Assembly: GCF_049856295.1 (NCBI RefSeq)
Contig: NZ_JBNDMZ010000015.1
Coordinates: 1 to 64,000, forward strand
Origin: JB111 sp049856295
GTDB taxonomy: Bacteria; Actinomycetota; Actinomycetes; Actinomycetales; Actinomycetaceae
Length of the DNA: 64,000 nucleotides
Reading direction: 5' to 3'
Shown here: positions 39,771 to 48,790 of the stretch, piece by piece
How the letters are laid out: each line of letters begins with the position of its first letter
Numbering within the stretch: position 1 is the stretch's first letter
Translations under genes and position numbers: made by a program
The notes under the pieces: model-generated
The model's input: only the letters and a program-made list of their open reading frames with translations
Databases searched by the model: none
What the model was told of the DNA's origin: nothing

Positions 39771-41039
39771 GTGAGCTCCACCGACGCCGGCACCGGCCCG
39801 TCGTGTCCCGTCGAACCGCTGCGCCGGCAAGGCTTCCGCGGGCTATGGCTCTCCACCTCGGTCGGGCAGGTCGGGGCGGCCGTCTCGGTGGTTGCGGTCG
39901 ACGTCCTCGTCATCGACGTCCTGCACGCCTCGGAGGCCGAGGTCGGGGCGGTCCGGGCGGCGCAGTTCCTGCCCTACCTGCTCGTCGGGCTGATCGCGGG
40001 CGCCTACGTCGACCGCTGGCGGCGCCGTCCCACCCTCGTCATCACCAACATCGTCCAGGCCCTCCTGCTCACGGCCATCCCCCTTCTCCACCTGGCGGGC
40101 GCGCTCACCGTGGGGCTGACGGCCCTCGTGCTGGTCGCCGTCGGCACATGTGGCGTCGTCATCGCCGCCGCGGAGCAGACCTACCTCCCCGACCTCGTCC
40201 CCCGCGGATCGCTCGTGGCGGCGAACGCGCGGATCGGCCAGGCCTCGACGGTCGCGCAGACGTCCGGGCCCGCGCTGGGCGGCGCCGTCGTCGCGCTCGT
40301 CACCGCCCCGTTCGCCCTCGTCGTCACGGCGATCTCCCGGCTCGCGTCCGCCCTGCTCGTGGCGGGGATCCGCGAGGAGGAGCCCCCGCCGCACCCCGAC
40401 CGGCCCCGCCTGTGGCGCGGGATCGCCGAGGGGCTCGGCTTCGTCTACCGGCACCGCACGCTCGCGCCGCTGGCGATCTCCACGCACGTGTGGTTCCTCG
40501 CCAACAGCGCGGTGACGACGGCTCTCGGGCTGTTCGTGCTGCGCGAGCTCGAGCTCTCCGCCGCCGCGTACGGTCTCGTCCTCGCGCTGGGCGGGGTCGG
40601 CGCCCTGGTCGGCACGCTCACCTCGACCACCGTCGCGGCCCGGCTCGGCGCCGGGCGCACGGTCGTCCTCGGGCGCGCCCTCATGGTGCCCGCCTGGGTG
40701 GCCGGCGCCCTCACCCCCGCCGACGCCGACGTCTGGCTGCTCGTCGTCTGGCTCGCCGGGGTGCAGCTCGTCCACGGCTTCGGGATGGGCGTCGAGGACG
40801 CCCCGGAGATGGGCTGGTGGCAGCTGCGGACCCCGCGGGCGATGCTCGGCCGGGTCAACGCGGGCAGGCGGTCGGCCAACCGGACCGTGGCCCTCGTCGG
40901 GGCGCTGGCCGGCGGCGTGCTCGTCGGTGCGATCGGGTACCGGTGGACGTTCGTCGCCGTCGCGGCGGTGTTCGCCGTCGCGACCCTCGTGGTGACGCTC
41001 TCCCCGATGCGGGACGCCCGGATCAAGGCGGAGGGCTGA
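39771..41039 (+). CDS. MFS transporter (MFS_3/EntS-like)
   Basis: The 422-residue integral membrane protein has about 12 predicted helices. The first segment, FRGLWLSTSVGQVGAAVSVV, and the loop motif AGAYVDRWRRRPTL between helices 2 and 3 are typical of MFS_3 exporters, the group including the enterobactin exporter. The substrate is unknown. The GTG start lies 16 bases after the NUDIX gene on the same strand, so they may share a transcript. A cytoplasmic N-terminus of about 30 residues with two cysteines or so precedes the first helix. Confidence 0.8.
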   Translation: MSSTDAGTGPSCPVEPLRRQGFRGLWLSTSVGQVGAAVSVVAVDVLVIDVLHASEAEVGAVRAAQFLPYLLVGLIAGAYVDRWRRRPTLVITNIVQALLLTAIPLLHLAGALTVGLTALVLVAVGTCGVVIAAAEQTYLPDLVPRGSLVAANARIGQASTVAQTSGPALGGAVVALVTAPFALVVTAISRLASALLVAGIREEEPPPHPDRPRLWRGIAEGLGFVYRHRTLAPLAISTHVWFLANSAVTTALGLFVLRELELSAAAYGLVLALGGVGALVGTLTSTTVAARLGAGRTVVLGRALMVPAWVAGALTPADADVWLLVVWLAGVQLVHGFGMGVEDAPEMGWWQLRTPRAMLGRVNAGRRSANRTVALVGALAGGVLVGAIGYRWTFVAVAAVFAVATLVVTLSPMRDARIKAEG

Positions 41040-41177
41040 CCGCTCCGGACGCCGACCGCGCCGACCGCGCCGGTCGTGCTCGCGGCAGCGCGCCGGCACC
41101 GCCACGACCGCGGCCAGGGACCGGTCTCACGCCGGACGGGCCGCCGCTGCCCCGCGGCCGCGACCTATCCTGGCTCC

Positions 41178-42113
41178 ATGACCTCCCGCAGCGCCTGGGG
41201 CCACGGCCTGGCCACCCGCACCGAGTCCGGCGAGACGCTCGACGTCTGGTACCCGCACCCCGCACTGGGCGCCCCGCCCGCCGCGCACGACGCGGAGGCG
41301 CTCGCGCAGATCGCCACGGGCGCTCGCACGGACGCCGTCCGCGGCGTCGTCGTCGAGGTCGTCACCACGACGATCGACCTCGACACCGCCCCGGCCGACG
41401 TCGCCGACGCGTACCTGCGCCTCCAGCTGCTCTCGCACCGCCTCGTCGCGCCACGCACGGTCAACCTCGACGGCATCTTCGGCGTCCTCCCGATCGTCGC
41501 CTTCACGTCCCTCGGCCCGGTCGCCCCCGCCGACCTCCCGGCCGCGCGCCTGCGCGCCGCCGACGCCGGGCACCACCTCGTGGTCCAGCTCCTCGACAAG
41601 TTCCCGCGGATGATCGACTACGTCGTCCCGTCCGGCGTGCGGATCGGCGACGCCGACCGCGTCCGCCTCGGCGCGCACCTCGCCGAGGGCACGACCGTCA
41701 TGCACGAGGGCTTCGTCAACTACAACGCCGGGACCCTCGGCCGCTCGATGGTCGAGGGCCGCATCTCGCAGGGCGTCGTCGTCGGCGACGGCTCCGACGT
41801 GGGCGGCGGCGCCTCGATCATGGGCACGCTCTCCGGCGGCGGCACCGAGCAGGTGACGATCGGTGAGCGCTGCCTGCTCGGCGCGAACGCCGGCGTGGGC
41901 ATCTCGCTCGGCGACGACTGCGTGGTCGAGGCCGGCCTCTACGTCACGGCCGGCACCAAGGTCACCGTCCTGCCCGAGGAGACGGTCGTCTCGGCGCGCG
42001 AGCTGTCCGGCGTGAGCGGCCTGCTGTTCCGCCGCCACTCGGTCACCGGCGCGGTCCAGGTCCTCGCCCGCGAGGGGCACGGCGTCGCGCTCAACGACGC
42101 CCTGCACGCCTGA
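41178..42113 (+). CDS. dapD: Tetrahydrodipicolinate N-succinyltransferase, actinobacterial type
   Basis: DapD succinylates tetrahydrodipicolinate in the lysine/meso-DAP pathway. The 311-residue protein has an N-terminal alpha/beta domain and a left-handed beta-helix (about residues 155-265) with MHEGFVNYNAGTLG and GGGASIMGTLSGGG, signatures of the actinobacterial DapD family. It starts at an ATG 6 bases after TATCCT, a leaderless arrangement. The next enzyme-related gene, dapC, is 5.2 kb away; this rough proximity is seen in mycobacteria as well. Confidence 0.93.
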   Translation: MTSRSAWGHGLATRTESGETLDVWYPHPALGAPPAAHDAEALAQIATGARTDAVRGVVVEVVTTTIDLDTAPADVADAYLRLQLLSHRLVAPRTVNLDGIFGVLPIVAFTSLGPVAPADLPAARLRAADAGHHLVVQLLDKFPRMIDYVVPSGVRIGDADRVRLGAHLAEGTTVMHEGFVNYNAGTLGRSMVEGRISQGVVVGDGSDVGGGASIMGTLSGGGTEQVTIGERCLLGANAGVGISLGDDCVVEAGLYVTAGTKVTVLPEETVVSARELSGVSGLLFRRHSVTGAVQVLAREGHGVALNDALHA

Positions 42114-42126
42114 CCCGACCCCGCGC

Positions 42127-43086
42127 GTGAGCGACGAGCCCGGCACCCGCTCCGGCCTGTCCTGCCTCGGCGGGCTCGCCGTGGTCGCGCTCGTCCTCGC
42201 CGTCGCCGTCGGTGGAGTGGTCGCGATCCTCACCTACGTGGTGCGCTCCCCCGCGTCCGGGACGTGCCGCGCCGAGGCCGGCGGCGACCTCTCCGCCACC
42301 CTCGACGGCGACCAGGCCGCGAACGCCGCCCTCATGGTCGGCCTCGCCCAGCAGCGCGACCTGCCGATCCGCGCGACCACCGTGGCGATCTCGACCGCCA
42401 TGCAGGAGTCGAAGCTGCGGAACATCGACTACGGCGACCGCGACTCCGTCGGCCTCTTCCAGCAGCGCGAGTCGCAGGGCTGGGGCTCGGTCGAGGAGAT
42501 CATGGACCCCGTCTACTCGACCGGCCGGTTCTACGACGAGCTCGTGACGATTGACGGCTGGGAGGAGATGTCGATCAACGACGCCGCCCAGGCCGTCCAG
42601 CGCTCCGGCTACCCCGAGGCGTACGCCCAGCACGAGCCCATGGCCCGCGCGTTCGCGGCCAACCTCGTCGGCCAGGTCGAGGGCGGACTCACGTGCCGCC
42701 TGTCCATGCCCGACGACGCCGAGAACGCCACCGACTCCCTCGCCACCGCCACGGTCACCGACCTCGCCCTGCGCGACCTGGGGCTCACGCCCGAGGAGCG
42801 CGACGCGGGCGTGCTCGTCCTCGACTCCGCCGGGCTGCCGGACGGGGCCGCCTCCGACGACTCCGGCGCGGCCGCCGGCTGGGGGGTCGCCCACTGGGGC
42901 GTGGCGACGGCCACCGAGACGGATGCCCTGGCCGTCGCCACCGACGGGCGCGTGTGGCTGCGCTCCGAGGGCGACGACGCCGGGTGGACCGCGCTCGACG
43001 AGGTCGGCTCCGGTCTCTCACCCGTGGAGCAGTCGGTCGTCGACGCCGCCGCCGGCCTCGAACCGGGCCAGGTCGCGATCGGCTGA
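42127..43086 (+). CDS. Membrane-anchored lysozyme-like protein
   Basis: The 319-residue protein has one N-terminal transmembrane helix (LAVVALVLAVAVGGVVAILTYVV) and an extracytoplasmic region. The segment ISTAMQESKLRNIDYGDRDS followed by VGLFQQRESQGWG resembles the catalytic glutamate and downstream motif of a lysozyme/transglycosylase-like fold, with Glu of MQES as the candidate catalytic residue. The C-terminal 140 residues are acidic and unassigned. It is 14 bases downstream of dapD, suggesting cotranscription with a gene for wall precursor synthesis. Peptidoglycan cleavage is inferred, not shown. Confidence 0.65.
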   Translation: MSDEPGTRSGLSCLGGLAVVALVLAVAVGGVVAILTYVVRSPASGTCRAEAGGDLSATLDGDQAANAALMVGLAQQRDLPIRATTVAISTAMQESKLRNIDYGDRDSVGLFQQRESQGWGSVEEIMDPVYSTGRFYDELVTIDGWEEMSINDAAQAVQRSGYPEAYAQHEPMARAFAANLVGQVEGGLTCRLSMPDDAENATDSLATATVTDLALRDLGLTPEERDAGVLVLDSAGLPDGAASDDSGAAAGWGVAHWGVATATETDALAVATDGRVWLRSEGDDAGWTALDEVGSGLSPVEQSVVDAAAGLEPGQVAIG

Positions 43087-43095
43087 CCCGCAGCC

Positions 43096-43255
43096 CGTCG
43101 AGATTGCGGTTCGTCGTCGTCGAGATTGCGGTTCGTCGTCGTCGAGATTGCGGTTCGTCGTCGGTGTCGAGGGTGCGGCTCACGCCCACCGACATTGCGG
43201 TTCGTCGTCCTCGAGGTTGCGGGTGGTCGACGTCGAGGTTGCGGTTCGTCGTCGG
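43096..43255 (+). repeat. 22-bp repeat array D (7 copies) in the 308-base gap before the desaturase gene
   Basis: Cores have GCGG at 43106, 43128, 43150, 43175, 43197, 43219 and 43241, periods 22, 22, 25, 22, 22, 22. The first three copies are identical to those in array A. Later copies are variants (GAGGGTGCGGCT, GACATTGCGGTT, GAGGTTGCGGGT, GAGGTTGCGGTT). The rest of the gap (43256-43394) shows more CGTCGT runs and a GGAAGAAGG ribosome-binding site, nothing else. Confidence 0.92.
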
Positions 43256-43394
43256 GGGCGTCGTTCGTCGTCGTCGGGCGAGAGATGCGCGATCCCGCGG
43301 CTGGACCGACCCACGGGCCGGGCCCCGACGCAGTACGGTCGAGGGAGTTCGGGGCGACCTGCTTCGTTCGAGCTCCCCCGGAAGAAGGCCCACC

Positions 43395-44501
43395 GTGTCG
43401 GTGACCGACCTCGCCCCCGCCCCGCCGTCCCGCCCCGAGCGCCCCATGCGCGGCGCCGGCGAGCGCTACGTCAGCTCCTTCACCACGCTGACGAAGTCTG
43501 TGAAGGACGCCGGACTCATGCGCCGGGCGTACGCGTACTACTGGACGAAGTTCGCGATCCTCATGGTCATCGGGGCGGGCCTCGTCGTGGCGTTCCTCTT
43601 CATCGGGAACTCGTGGTGGCAGATGGGGATCGCGGCGGCGCTCGGCCTGCTCATGACGCAGACCGCGTTCATGGGCCACGACGCCGCGCACCGCCAGATC
43701 TTCAACTCGGGCCGGTGGAACACGTGGGCCGGCCTCGTGCTCATCAACCTCGTCACCGGCATGGGCCACGGCTGGTGGAACAAGAAGCACAACAAGCACC
43801 ACTCGGCGCCCAACCAGCTCGGCAAGGACCCGGACATCGAGCCCGGACCGGTCATCTGGACCAACGAGGCGCTGCAGACGCGCCGGAGCCGCGTGGGCCG
43901 GTTCTTCGCGCGGATCCAGGCCTACACGTTCTACCCGCTGCTCGCGTTCGAGGGGCTCAGCCTGCACGTCCAGGGCATCGCCCGCCTGTTCTCCCGCACC
44001 AAGCTCGAGCACCGCTGGGTCGAGGCCGCGTTCATCGCGTTCCGCCTCGGCACATACGTGGCGCTCGTGTTCCTCGTCCTGTCGCCGGGCAAGGCCCTCG
44101 CCTTCATCGCCATCCAGATGGGGCTGTTCGGCGCCTACCTGGGCCTGTCGTTCGCCCCGAACCACGTGGGGATGCCGATCGTCGCACGCGGGCTCAAGGT
44201 CGACTTCCTCCAGCGGCAGGTCCTCATGAGCCGCAACATCACCGGCGGCAGGTGGGTCGACACGTTCATGGGCGGGCTCAACTTCCAGGTCGAGCACCAC
44301 CTCTTCCCGTCGATGGCCCGCCCGAACCTGCGCAAGGTCGCCCCGATGGTGCGGGAGCACTGCCGGGCGATCGGCGTGCGGTACACCGAGACCACGCTGT
44401 TCCAGTCCTACAAGGCCGTCACCGCGCACGTCCACAAGGTCGGGCGCGGCGGCGCCGACATCTGGGCGTGCCCGCTGGCCGGTCAGATGCGCACGGCCTG
44501 A
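43395..44501 (+). CDS. Membrane fatty acid (acyl-lipid) desaturase
   Basis: This 368-residue diiron enzyme has four or more transmembrane helices and the three histidine clusters of front-end acyl-lipid desaturases: HDAAH, HNKHH and QVEHH, in the order and spacing expected. The QxxHH form of the third box is characteristic of that group, but no cytochrome b5 domain is fused. It would introduce a double bond into membrane lipid acyl chains, using electrons from a ferredoxin or similar donor; the 7Fe ferredoxin gene at 48449 is too distant to link. GTG start follows GGAAGAAGG. Regiospecificity is unknown. Confidence 0.88.
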   Translation: MSVTDLAPAPPSRPERPMRGAGERYVSSFTTLTKSVKDAGLMRRAYAYYWTKFAILMVIGAGLVVAFLFIGNSWWQMGIAAALGLLMTQTAFMGHDAAHRQIFNSGRWNTWAGLVLINLVTGMGHGWWNKKHNKHHSAPNQLGKDPDIEPGPVIWTNEALQTRRSRVGRFFARIQAYTFYPLLAFEGLSLHVQGIARLFSRTKLEHRWVEAAFIAFRLGTYVALVFLVLSPGKALAFIAIQMGLFGAYLGLSFAPNHVGMPIVARGLKVDFLQRQVLMSRNITGGRWVDTFMGGLNFQVEHHLFPSMARPNLRKVAPMVREHCRAIGVRYTETTLFQSYKAVTAHVHKVGRGGADIWACPLAGQMRTA

Positions 44502-44538
44502 CGACCCCGCCCGACGGCGAACCGCCCGCCCTCGCGCC

Positions 44539-45717
44539 CTACCGCGTGAAGGCGGACAGCCCCGTGATCGCCCGGCCCACGACGAGTGCGTTGATGTCGT
44601 CGGTCCCCTCGTACGTGTAGATCGCCTCGGCGTCGGCGTGGAACCGCGCGACGTCCGAGTCGAGCGTGATCCCGTTCCCGCCGCACACCTCGCGGGCGAG
44701 CGCCACCGTCTCGCGCATGTGCCGGCAGGTCTCGCGCTTGGCCAGGGACGACTCGACCTCGTCGAACACGCCCTCGTCCTGGCGCTGCGAGAGCCGCACG
44801 ACGATCCCGAGCGTGCTCGTGAGGTTGCCGAGCATCCGGGCGAGCTTGTCCTGGACGAGCTGGAACCCGCCGATGGGGCGGCCGAACTGCTCGCGCGCGC
44901 GGGCGTACCGGCGCGCGGCCTCGAACGCCCCCGCCTGCACCCCGGCGGCGTGCCACGCCACGGTCATCCGCATGCGCCGCAGCATGGCCCCGACGTCGGC
45001 GAAGGACTCGACGTTCGCCAGCCGCAGCTCGTCGGGCACCCGCACGGAGTCGAGCTCGATGACCGAGTTCGTCACCATCCGGACCGAGGTCTTCCGCTCG
45101 ATGGTGGTGAGTCGCACGCCGTCGGCGTCCGCCGGCACGACGAGGATCCGCACCGGCCCGCGGTCGGGCTCGCGGGCGACCACGCAGAGGTGGTCGGCGT
45201 AGGCGGCCGAGCCGATCCAGCGCTTGGTGCCGTCGAGGACCCAGTCCCCGCCGGACCGCCGGACGGTGGTCTCGAGGCCCCCGGCGACGTCGGACCCGTG
45301 GTCCGGCTCCGTCATCGCGAAGACCCCGCGCGCCGAGAAGTCGACCACCGAGGGCCGCCACCGCGCGACCTGTTCCGGCGACCCGCCGACCTCGATGTTC
45401 GTGAGGAACAGCGAGGCCTGCCCGTTGTACCAGGTGGCGACGGACGCGTCGTGGCGGGCGAGCTCGAAGGAGCGGAAGCCCTGGAACAGCCACCGGACGG
45501 GTGACCCGCCGAGGGCCTCCGGCTCGATGAAGCCGCCGGCCGCGAGGGGCTCGACCGCGTCGGCCGGGAATGCGGCCCGGTCCCAGTGGTCGGCCAGCAC
45601 CTCGGACGGGAGGTGCTCGGCCAGGACCGCGCGCAGCCGGAGGATCTCGGCCCGCTCGACCCCGGTGAGCAGGTCCGCGTACCGGTAGAGGTCACTGTCC
45701 GGGTAGAGGGTCTCCAT
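44539..45717 (-). CDS. Acyl-CoA dehydrogenase
   Basis: The 392-residue FAD enzyme has all-helical N- and C-terminal domains around a beta domain, with the signature VFAMTEPDHGSDVA in the FAD/acyl-binding region. The C-terminal segment YEGTDDINALVVGRAITG includes the Glu in the position of the catalytic base in glutaryl- and acyl-CoA dehydrogenases, and FGRPIGGFQLVQDKLA lies at the FAD-binding helix. Its overall pattern leans toward glutaryl-CoA dehydrogenase, but substrate prediction is weak. It converges with the desaturase gene, and its ATG start is 127 bases downstream of the citrate synthase stop. Confidence 0.85.
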   Translation of the reverse strand: METLYPDSDLYRYADLLTGVERAEILRLRAVLAEHLPSEVLADHWDRAAFPADAVEPLAAGGFIEPEALGGSPVRWLFQGFRSFELARHDASVATWYNGQASLFLTNIEVGGSPEQVARWRPSVVDFSARGVFAMTEPDHGSDVAGGLETTVRRSGGDWVLDGTKRWIGSAAYADHLCVVAREPDRGPVRILVVPADADGVRLTTIERKTSVRMVTNSVIELDSVRVPDELRLANVESFADVGAMLRRMRMTVAWHAAGVQAGAFEAARRYARAREQFGRPIGGFQLVQDKLARMLGNLTSTLGIVVRLSQRQDEGVFDEVESSLAKRETCRHMRETVALAREVCGGNGITLDSDVARFHADAEAIYTYEGTDDINALVVGRAITGLSAFTR

Positions 45718-45746
45718 CGACCCGCCTCTCTGCTCGGCCGCGGCCG

Positions 45747-45791
45747 GCGACGAACCGCGACGGCCACGCGTGCGAACCGCACTCTCGACGA
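45747..45791 (-). repeat. 22-bp repeat array E (1 clear, 1 degraded copy)
   Basis: AACCGCACTCTCGACGAG has its CCGC at 45777. A degraded copy (GAACCGCGACGG) has its CCGC at 45755, exactly 22 bases away. The pair sits between the acyl-CoA dehydrogenase start and the gltA terminator. Confidence 0.65.
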
Positions 45792-45801
45792 GTACGGGGG
45801 G

Positions 45802-45838
45802 ACCGGGGGCGGGGCGGCGGACCGCCTGCGCCCCCGGT
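45802..45838 (-). terminator. Hairpin after gltA
   Basis: ACCGGGGGCG (45802-45811) pairs perfectly with CGCCCCCGGT (45829-45838), and the loop holds a small inner stem (GGCGG/CCGCC). It lies 6 bases past the gltA stop. Confidence 0.65.
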
Positions 45839-45844
45839 ACCGGC

Positions 45845-47131
45845 TCAGCGCTTCTCGATCGGGACGTAGTCCCGCTCGGTGGCGCCGGTGTAGACCTGCC
45901 GGGGGCGGCCGATCTTCGTGTTCTTGTCCTCGATCATCTCGCGGTACTGGGCGATCCAGCCGGGCAGGCGCCCGAGCGCGAACAGCGGGGTGAACATCTG
46001 GGTGGGGAAGCCCATCGCCTTGTAGATGAGCCCCGTGTAGAAGTCGACGTTCGGGTAGAGCTTGCGCTCGACGAAGTAGTCGTCGTTCAGCGCGATCTCC
46101 TCGAGGTTCATCGCGATGTCGAGCAGCTCGTCGTCGGTCCCGAGGCGCTCGAGGACGTCGTGCGCCACGTTCTTGACGATCGCGGCGCGCGGGTCGTAGT
46201 TCTTGTACACGCGGTGCCCGAAGCCCATGAGCCGGACGTTGTCGTTCTTGTCCTTCGCGCGCTTCATGAACGTCTCGACCGAGTCGTCGCTGCCCTGGAT
46301 GCGCGAGAGCATCTCGAGGACGGCCTCGTTCGCACCGCCGTGCTTCGGGCCGGACAGCGCGCCCACGCCGGCGGAGATCGAGGCGTAGATGCTCGCGTCG
46401 GACGAGCCGACCATCCGGACCGTCGACGTCGAGCAGTTCTGCTCGTGGTCCGCGTGGAGGATGAGCAGCAGGTCGAGCGCCCGGATGATCTCGGGGTCGA
46501 CGTCGCGGTGCTGGTAGGGCAGGTCGAACGTCATCCGCATGAAGTCCGCCGTGTAGCTGTAGGACTGGTCCGGGTACAGCAGCGGCAGGCCCGACGCCCG
46601 CTTGGCGATGTACGCGATCATCGTCGGCAGCTTCGCCATGAGGAGCACCGTGGAGAGCTCCTTCTGGTACTCGTCGTGCGGGTCGAGCGTGTGCGGGTAG
46701 TACGTGCCGAGCCCCGCGATACCGGCCTGGAGCATCGACATCGGGTGGCCGTTGGGCGGGAACGCGGTGAAGAAGCCCTTGAAGTCCTCGTGGAGCACGC
46801 GGTGGCGCTTGATGCGGCGCGTGACGGCCTCGAGCGTCTCGGCGTCGGGGAGCTCGCCGTAGATGAGCAGGTAGGCCGTCTCGAGGAAGGTCGACTGCTT
46901 CGCGAGCTGCTCGATCGGGTACCCGCGGTAACGGAGGATGCCCGCGTCCCCGTCGATGTACGTGATGGCCGACTCGGTCGACGCGGTGTTCGTGAACCCG
47001 TAGTCCAGCGTGACGGTGCCGGTCTCGCCGAGGAGCTTGCCGATGGTCAGACCGTCGCTGCCCTCGGACGCCTTCACCCTCGGCAGCGAGAGCGTCTTGT
47101 CGTCGACGGTGAGCGTGGCGTCTTCGGTCAT
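45845..47131 (-). CDS. gltA: Citrate synthase
   Basis: GltA condenses acetyl-CoA and oxaloacetate to begin the TCA cycle. The 428-residue protein has the type II citrate synthase motifs: LHADHEQNCSTSTVR with the active-site His, MGFGHRVYKNYDPRA with the oxaloacetate-binding His/Arg, and NVDFYTGLIYKAMG with the catalytic Asp. The ATG start at 47131 is preceded by GAAGGGGACC. A TATCTT box upstream on the minus strand is a candidate -10. The C-terminus (ERDYVPIEKR) is the usual one. Confidence 0.95.
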   Translation of the reverse strand: MTEDATLTVDDKTLSLPRVKASEGSDGLTIGKLLGETGTVTLDYGFTNTASTESAITYIDGDAGILRYRGYPIEQLAKQSTFLETAYLLIYGELPDAETLEAVTRRIKRHRVLHEDFKGFFTAFPPNGHPMSMLQAGIAGLGTYYPHTLDPHDEYQKELSTVLLMAKLPTMIAYIAKRASGLPLLYPDQSYSYTADFMRMTFDLPYQHRDVDPEIIRALDLLLILHADHEQNCSTSTVRMVGSSDASIYASISAGVGALSGPKHGGANEAVLEMLSRIQGSDDSVETFMKRAKDKNDNVRLMGFGHRVYKNYDPRAAIVKNVAHDVLERLGTDDELLDIAMNLEEIALNDDYFVERKLYPNVDFYTGLIYKAMGFPTQMFTPLFALGRLPGWIAQYREMIEDKNTKIGRPRQVYTGATERDYVPIEKR

Positions 47132-47286
47132 GCTGGTCCCCTTCGTGGATGGTGAGCGCCTCGTGGGCGCACGAGGGGCGGAGCACCGCCCCCGTCGGAG
47201 GTCGTCCACCGTCCAAGATACCGCCGGTCGGAGGTCACGGGCGCCCACGGGTCACACCCGCCGACGACGACGAACCCCGCCCGCGT

Positions 47287-47312
47287 GGTGCTCGACCGTG
47301 CCGTCGAGCACC
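47287..47312 (-). terminator. Hairpin after dapC
   Basis: GGTGCTCGAC (47287-47296) pairs perfectly with GTCGAGCACC (47303-47312) around a 6-base loop, 7 bases past the dapC stop. Confidence 0.65.
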
Positions 47313-47319
47313 GCCCGGC

Positions 47320-48447
47320 TCACTCGCCGTCGGTGAGGCGGGCGACCGCGGCGTCGACGCGCTCGTCGCTCGCCGTCAGCGCCATGCGCACCCGGCCCTC
47401 GCCGAGCGAGCCGTAGAACTCGCCGGGGGCCACGAGGACGCCGAGCGCGGCGAGCTCGTCGACGAGCTCGCGCCCCTGCGCGCCTTCCCGGCCGAGCCAG
47501 AGGTAGAGACCGGCCACCGAGTCCGGGTCGGGCGCGAGGCCGTACGCGCTGACGGCGCCGAGCAGCCGCTCGCGCCGAGCGCCGTAGCGGGCCCGCTGCG
47601 CGTCGACGTGGGCGTCGTCCGCCAAGGCCGCGGCCATCGCCGCCTGGACCGGGGCGGGCACCATCATCCCGGCGTGCTTGCGGATCTCCCGCAGGCGACC
47701 GATGAGCGCCTCGTCGCCCCCGAGCAGGGCCGCGCGGTAGCCGGCCATCGAGGACTGCTTGGACAGCGAGTACGCGACGAGCAGGCCGGTGTGGTCGCCG
47801 CCGGTCACCCGCGGGTCGAGCAGGCTGGGCACGCCGGAGCTCGCCCACGGCTCCTCCCAGGCCAGCTCGGCATAGCACTCGTCGGCGACGACAACCGCGC
47901 CGACCTCCCGCGCCCACGCCACCGCGGCGGCGAGCTGGTCGACCCCGAGCACGTGCCCGTGCGGGTTCGCCGGGGAGTTGAGCCAGACGAGCCGCACGCC
48001 GTCCCGCGGCCAGTCCTGCGGCCGCGCGGGGTCGACGGCGACCGGCTCGGCACCGGCGAGCCGGGCCCCGACGTCGTAGGTGGGGTACGCGACGGCCGGG
48101 TGCAGGACCCGGTCCCCCGCGCCGATCCCGAGCATCGCGGGAACGAGCGCCACGGCCTCCTTCGAACCGACCGTCGGCAGCACGCCGCGCTCGGTCAGGG
48201 GAACGCCGCGCCGCCGCCCGAACCAGTCGACCATCGCGGCGCGCAGCTCGTCGGTGCCGATCGTCGTCGGGTAGCCAGGCCGGTCCGCGGCCGCCCGGAG
48301 CGCGTCCTGGACCACCGCCGGCGTCGGGTCCACGGGGGTCCCGACGGACAGGTCGACGATCCCGCCCGGATGGGCGGTCGCCACCTCGCGCGCGCCGGCG
48401 AGCGAGTCCCAGGGGAAGTCCGGCAGCGCGTCGCCGTGCAGGGTCAC
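47320..48447 (-). CDS. dapC: Succinyldiaminopimelate aminotransferase
   Basis: DapC, a fold-type I PLP enzyme, aminates N-succinyl-2-amino-6-ketopimelate in the lysine/DAP pathway, the step after DapD. The 375-residue protein has WLNSPANPHGHVL, VADECYAELAW and the PLP lysine in YSLSKQSSMAGYR. The assignment rests on the conserved actinobacterial pairing with the 7Fe ferredoxin gene directly upstream (as in mycobacteria), since aminotransferase sequence alone would be ambiguous. The GTG start is 1 base after the ferredoxin stop. Confidence 0.88.
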   Translation of the reverse strand: MTLHGDALPDFPWDSLAGAREVATAHPGGIVDLSVGTPVDPTPAVVQDALRAAADRPGYPTTIGTDELRAAMVDWFGRRRGVPLTERGVLPTVGSKEAVALVPAMLGIGAGDRVLHPAVAYPTYDVGARLAGAEPVAVDPARPQDWPRDGVRLVWLNSPANPHGHVLGVDQLAAAVAWAREVGAVVVADECYAELAWEEPWASSGVPSLLDPRVTGGDHTGLLVAYSLSKQSSMAGYRAALLGGDEALIGRLREIRKHAGMMVPAPVQAAMAAALADDAHVDAQRARYGARRERLLGAVSAYGLAPDPDSVAGLYLWLGREGAQGRELVDELAALGVLVAPGEFYGSLGEGRVRMALTASDERVDAAVARLTDGE

Positions 48448-48448
48448 G

Positions 48449-48790
48449 TCAGGCCTGGGGCGGGAGCCCGGCCACCACCGGGTGGTCGAACCCGAGCCGC
48501 CCGGTGCGGGCCGCGCCGCCGGGGGAACCCACCGGCTCGGACTGGCCGGGCATCACGTCGGAGAAGAAGTTGACGTTGACGTCGTAGTACTGGGACCACG
48601 CGGCCGGGGTGTCGTCCTCGTAGTAGATGGCCTCGACGGGGCACACCGGCTCGCAGGCGCCGCAGTCGACGCACTCGTCGGGGTGGATGTACAGCATGCG
48701 GTCGCCCTCGTAGATGCAGTCGACCGGACACTCGTCGACGCATGCGCGGTCGAGCACGTCCACACAGGGCTGGGCGATCACGTACGTCAT
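48449..48790 (-). CDS. fdxA: Ferredoxin with 3Fe-4S and 4Fe-4S clusters
   Basis: The 113-residue ferredoxin has cysteines in ACVDECPVDC near the N-terminus and CVDCGACEPVCPVEAIYYE in the second half, the pattern of a 7Fe ferredoxin. It is an electron carrier for P450s or other redox enzymes. A C-terminal extension of about 40 residues is ordinary for actinomycetes. The ATG follows GACGAT by 6 bases on the minus strand, a possible leaderless start. Coupled to dapC. Confidence 0.9.
   Translation of the reverse strand: MTYVIAQPCVDVLDRACVDECPVDCIYEGDRMLYIHPDECVDCGACEPVCPVEAIYYEDDTPAAWSQYYDVNVNFFSDVMPGQSEPVGSPGGAARTGRLGFDHPVVAGLPPQA

Noticed and set aside
27740..43255. CRISPR array
   Set aside because: Repeats are regularly spaced but the linkers are about 10 bases, nearly identical within arrays, and no cas genes are in the window.
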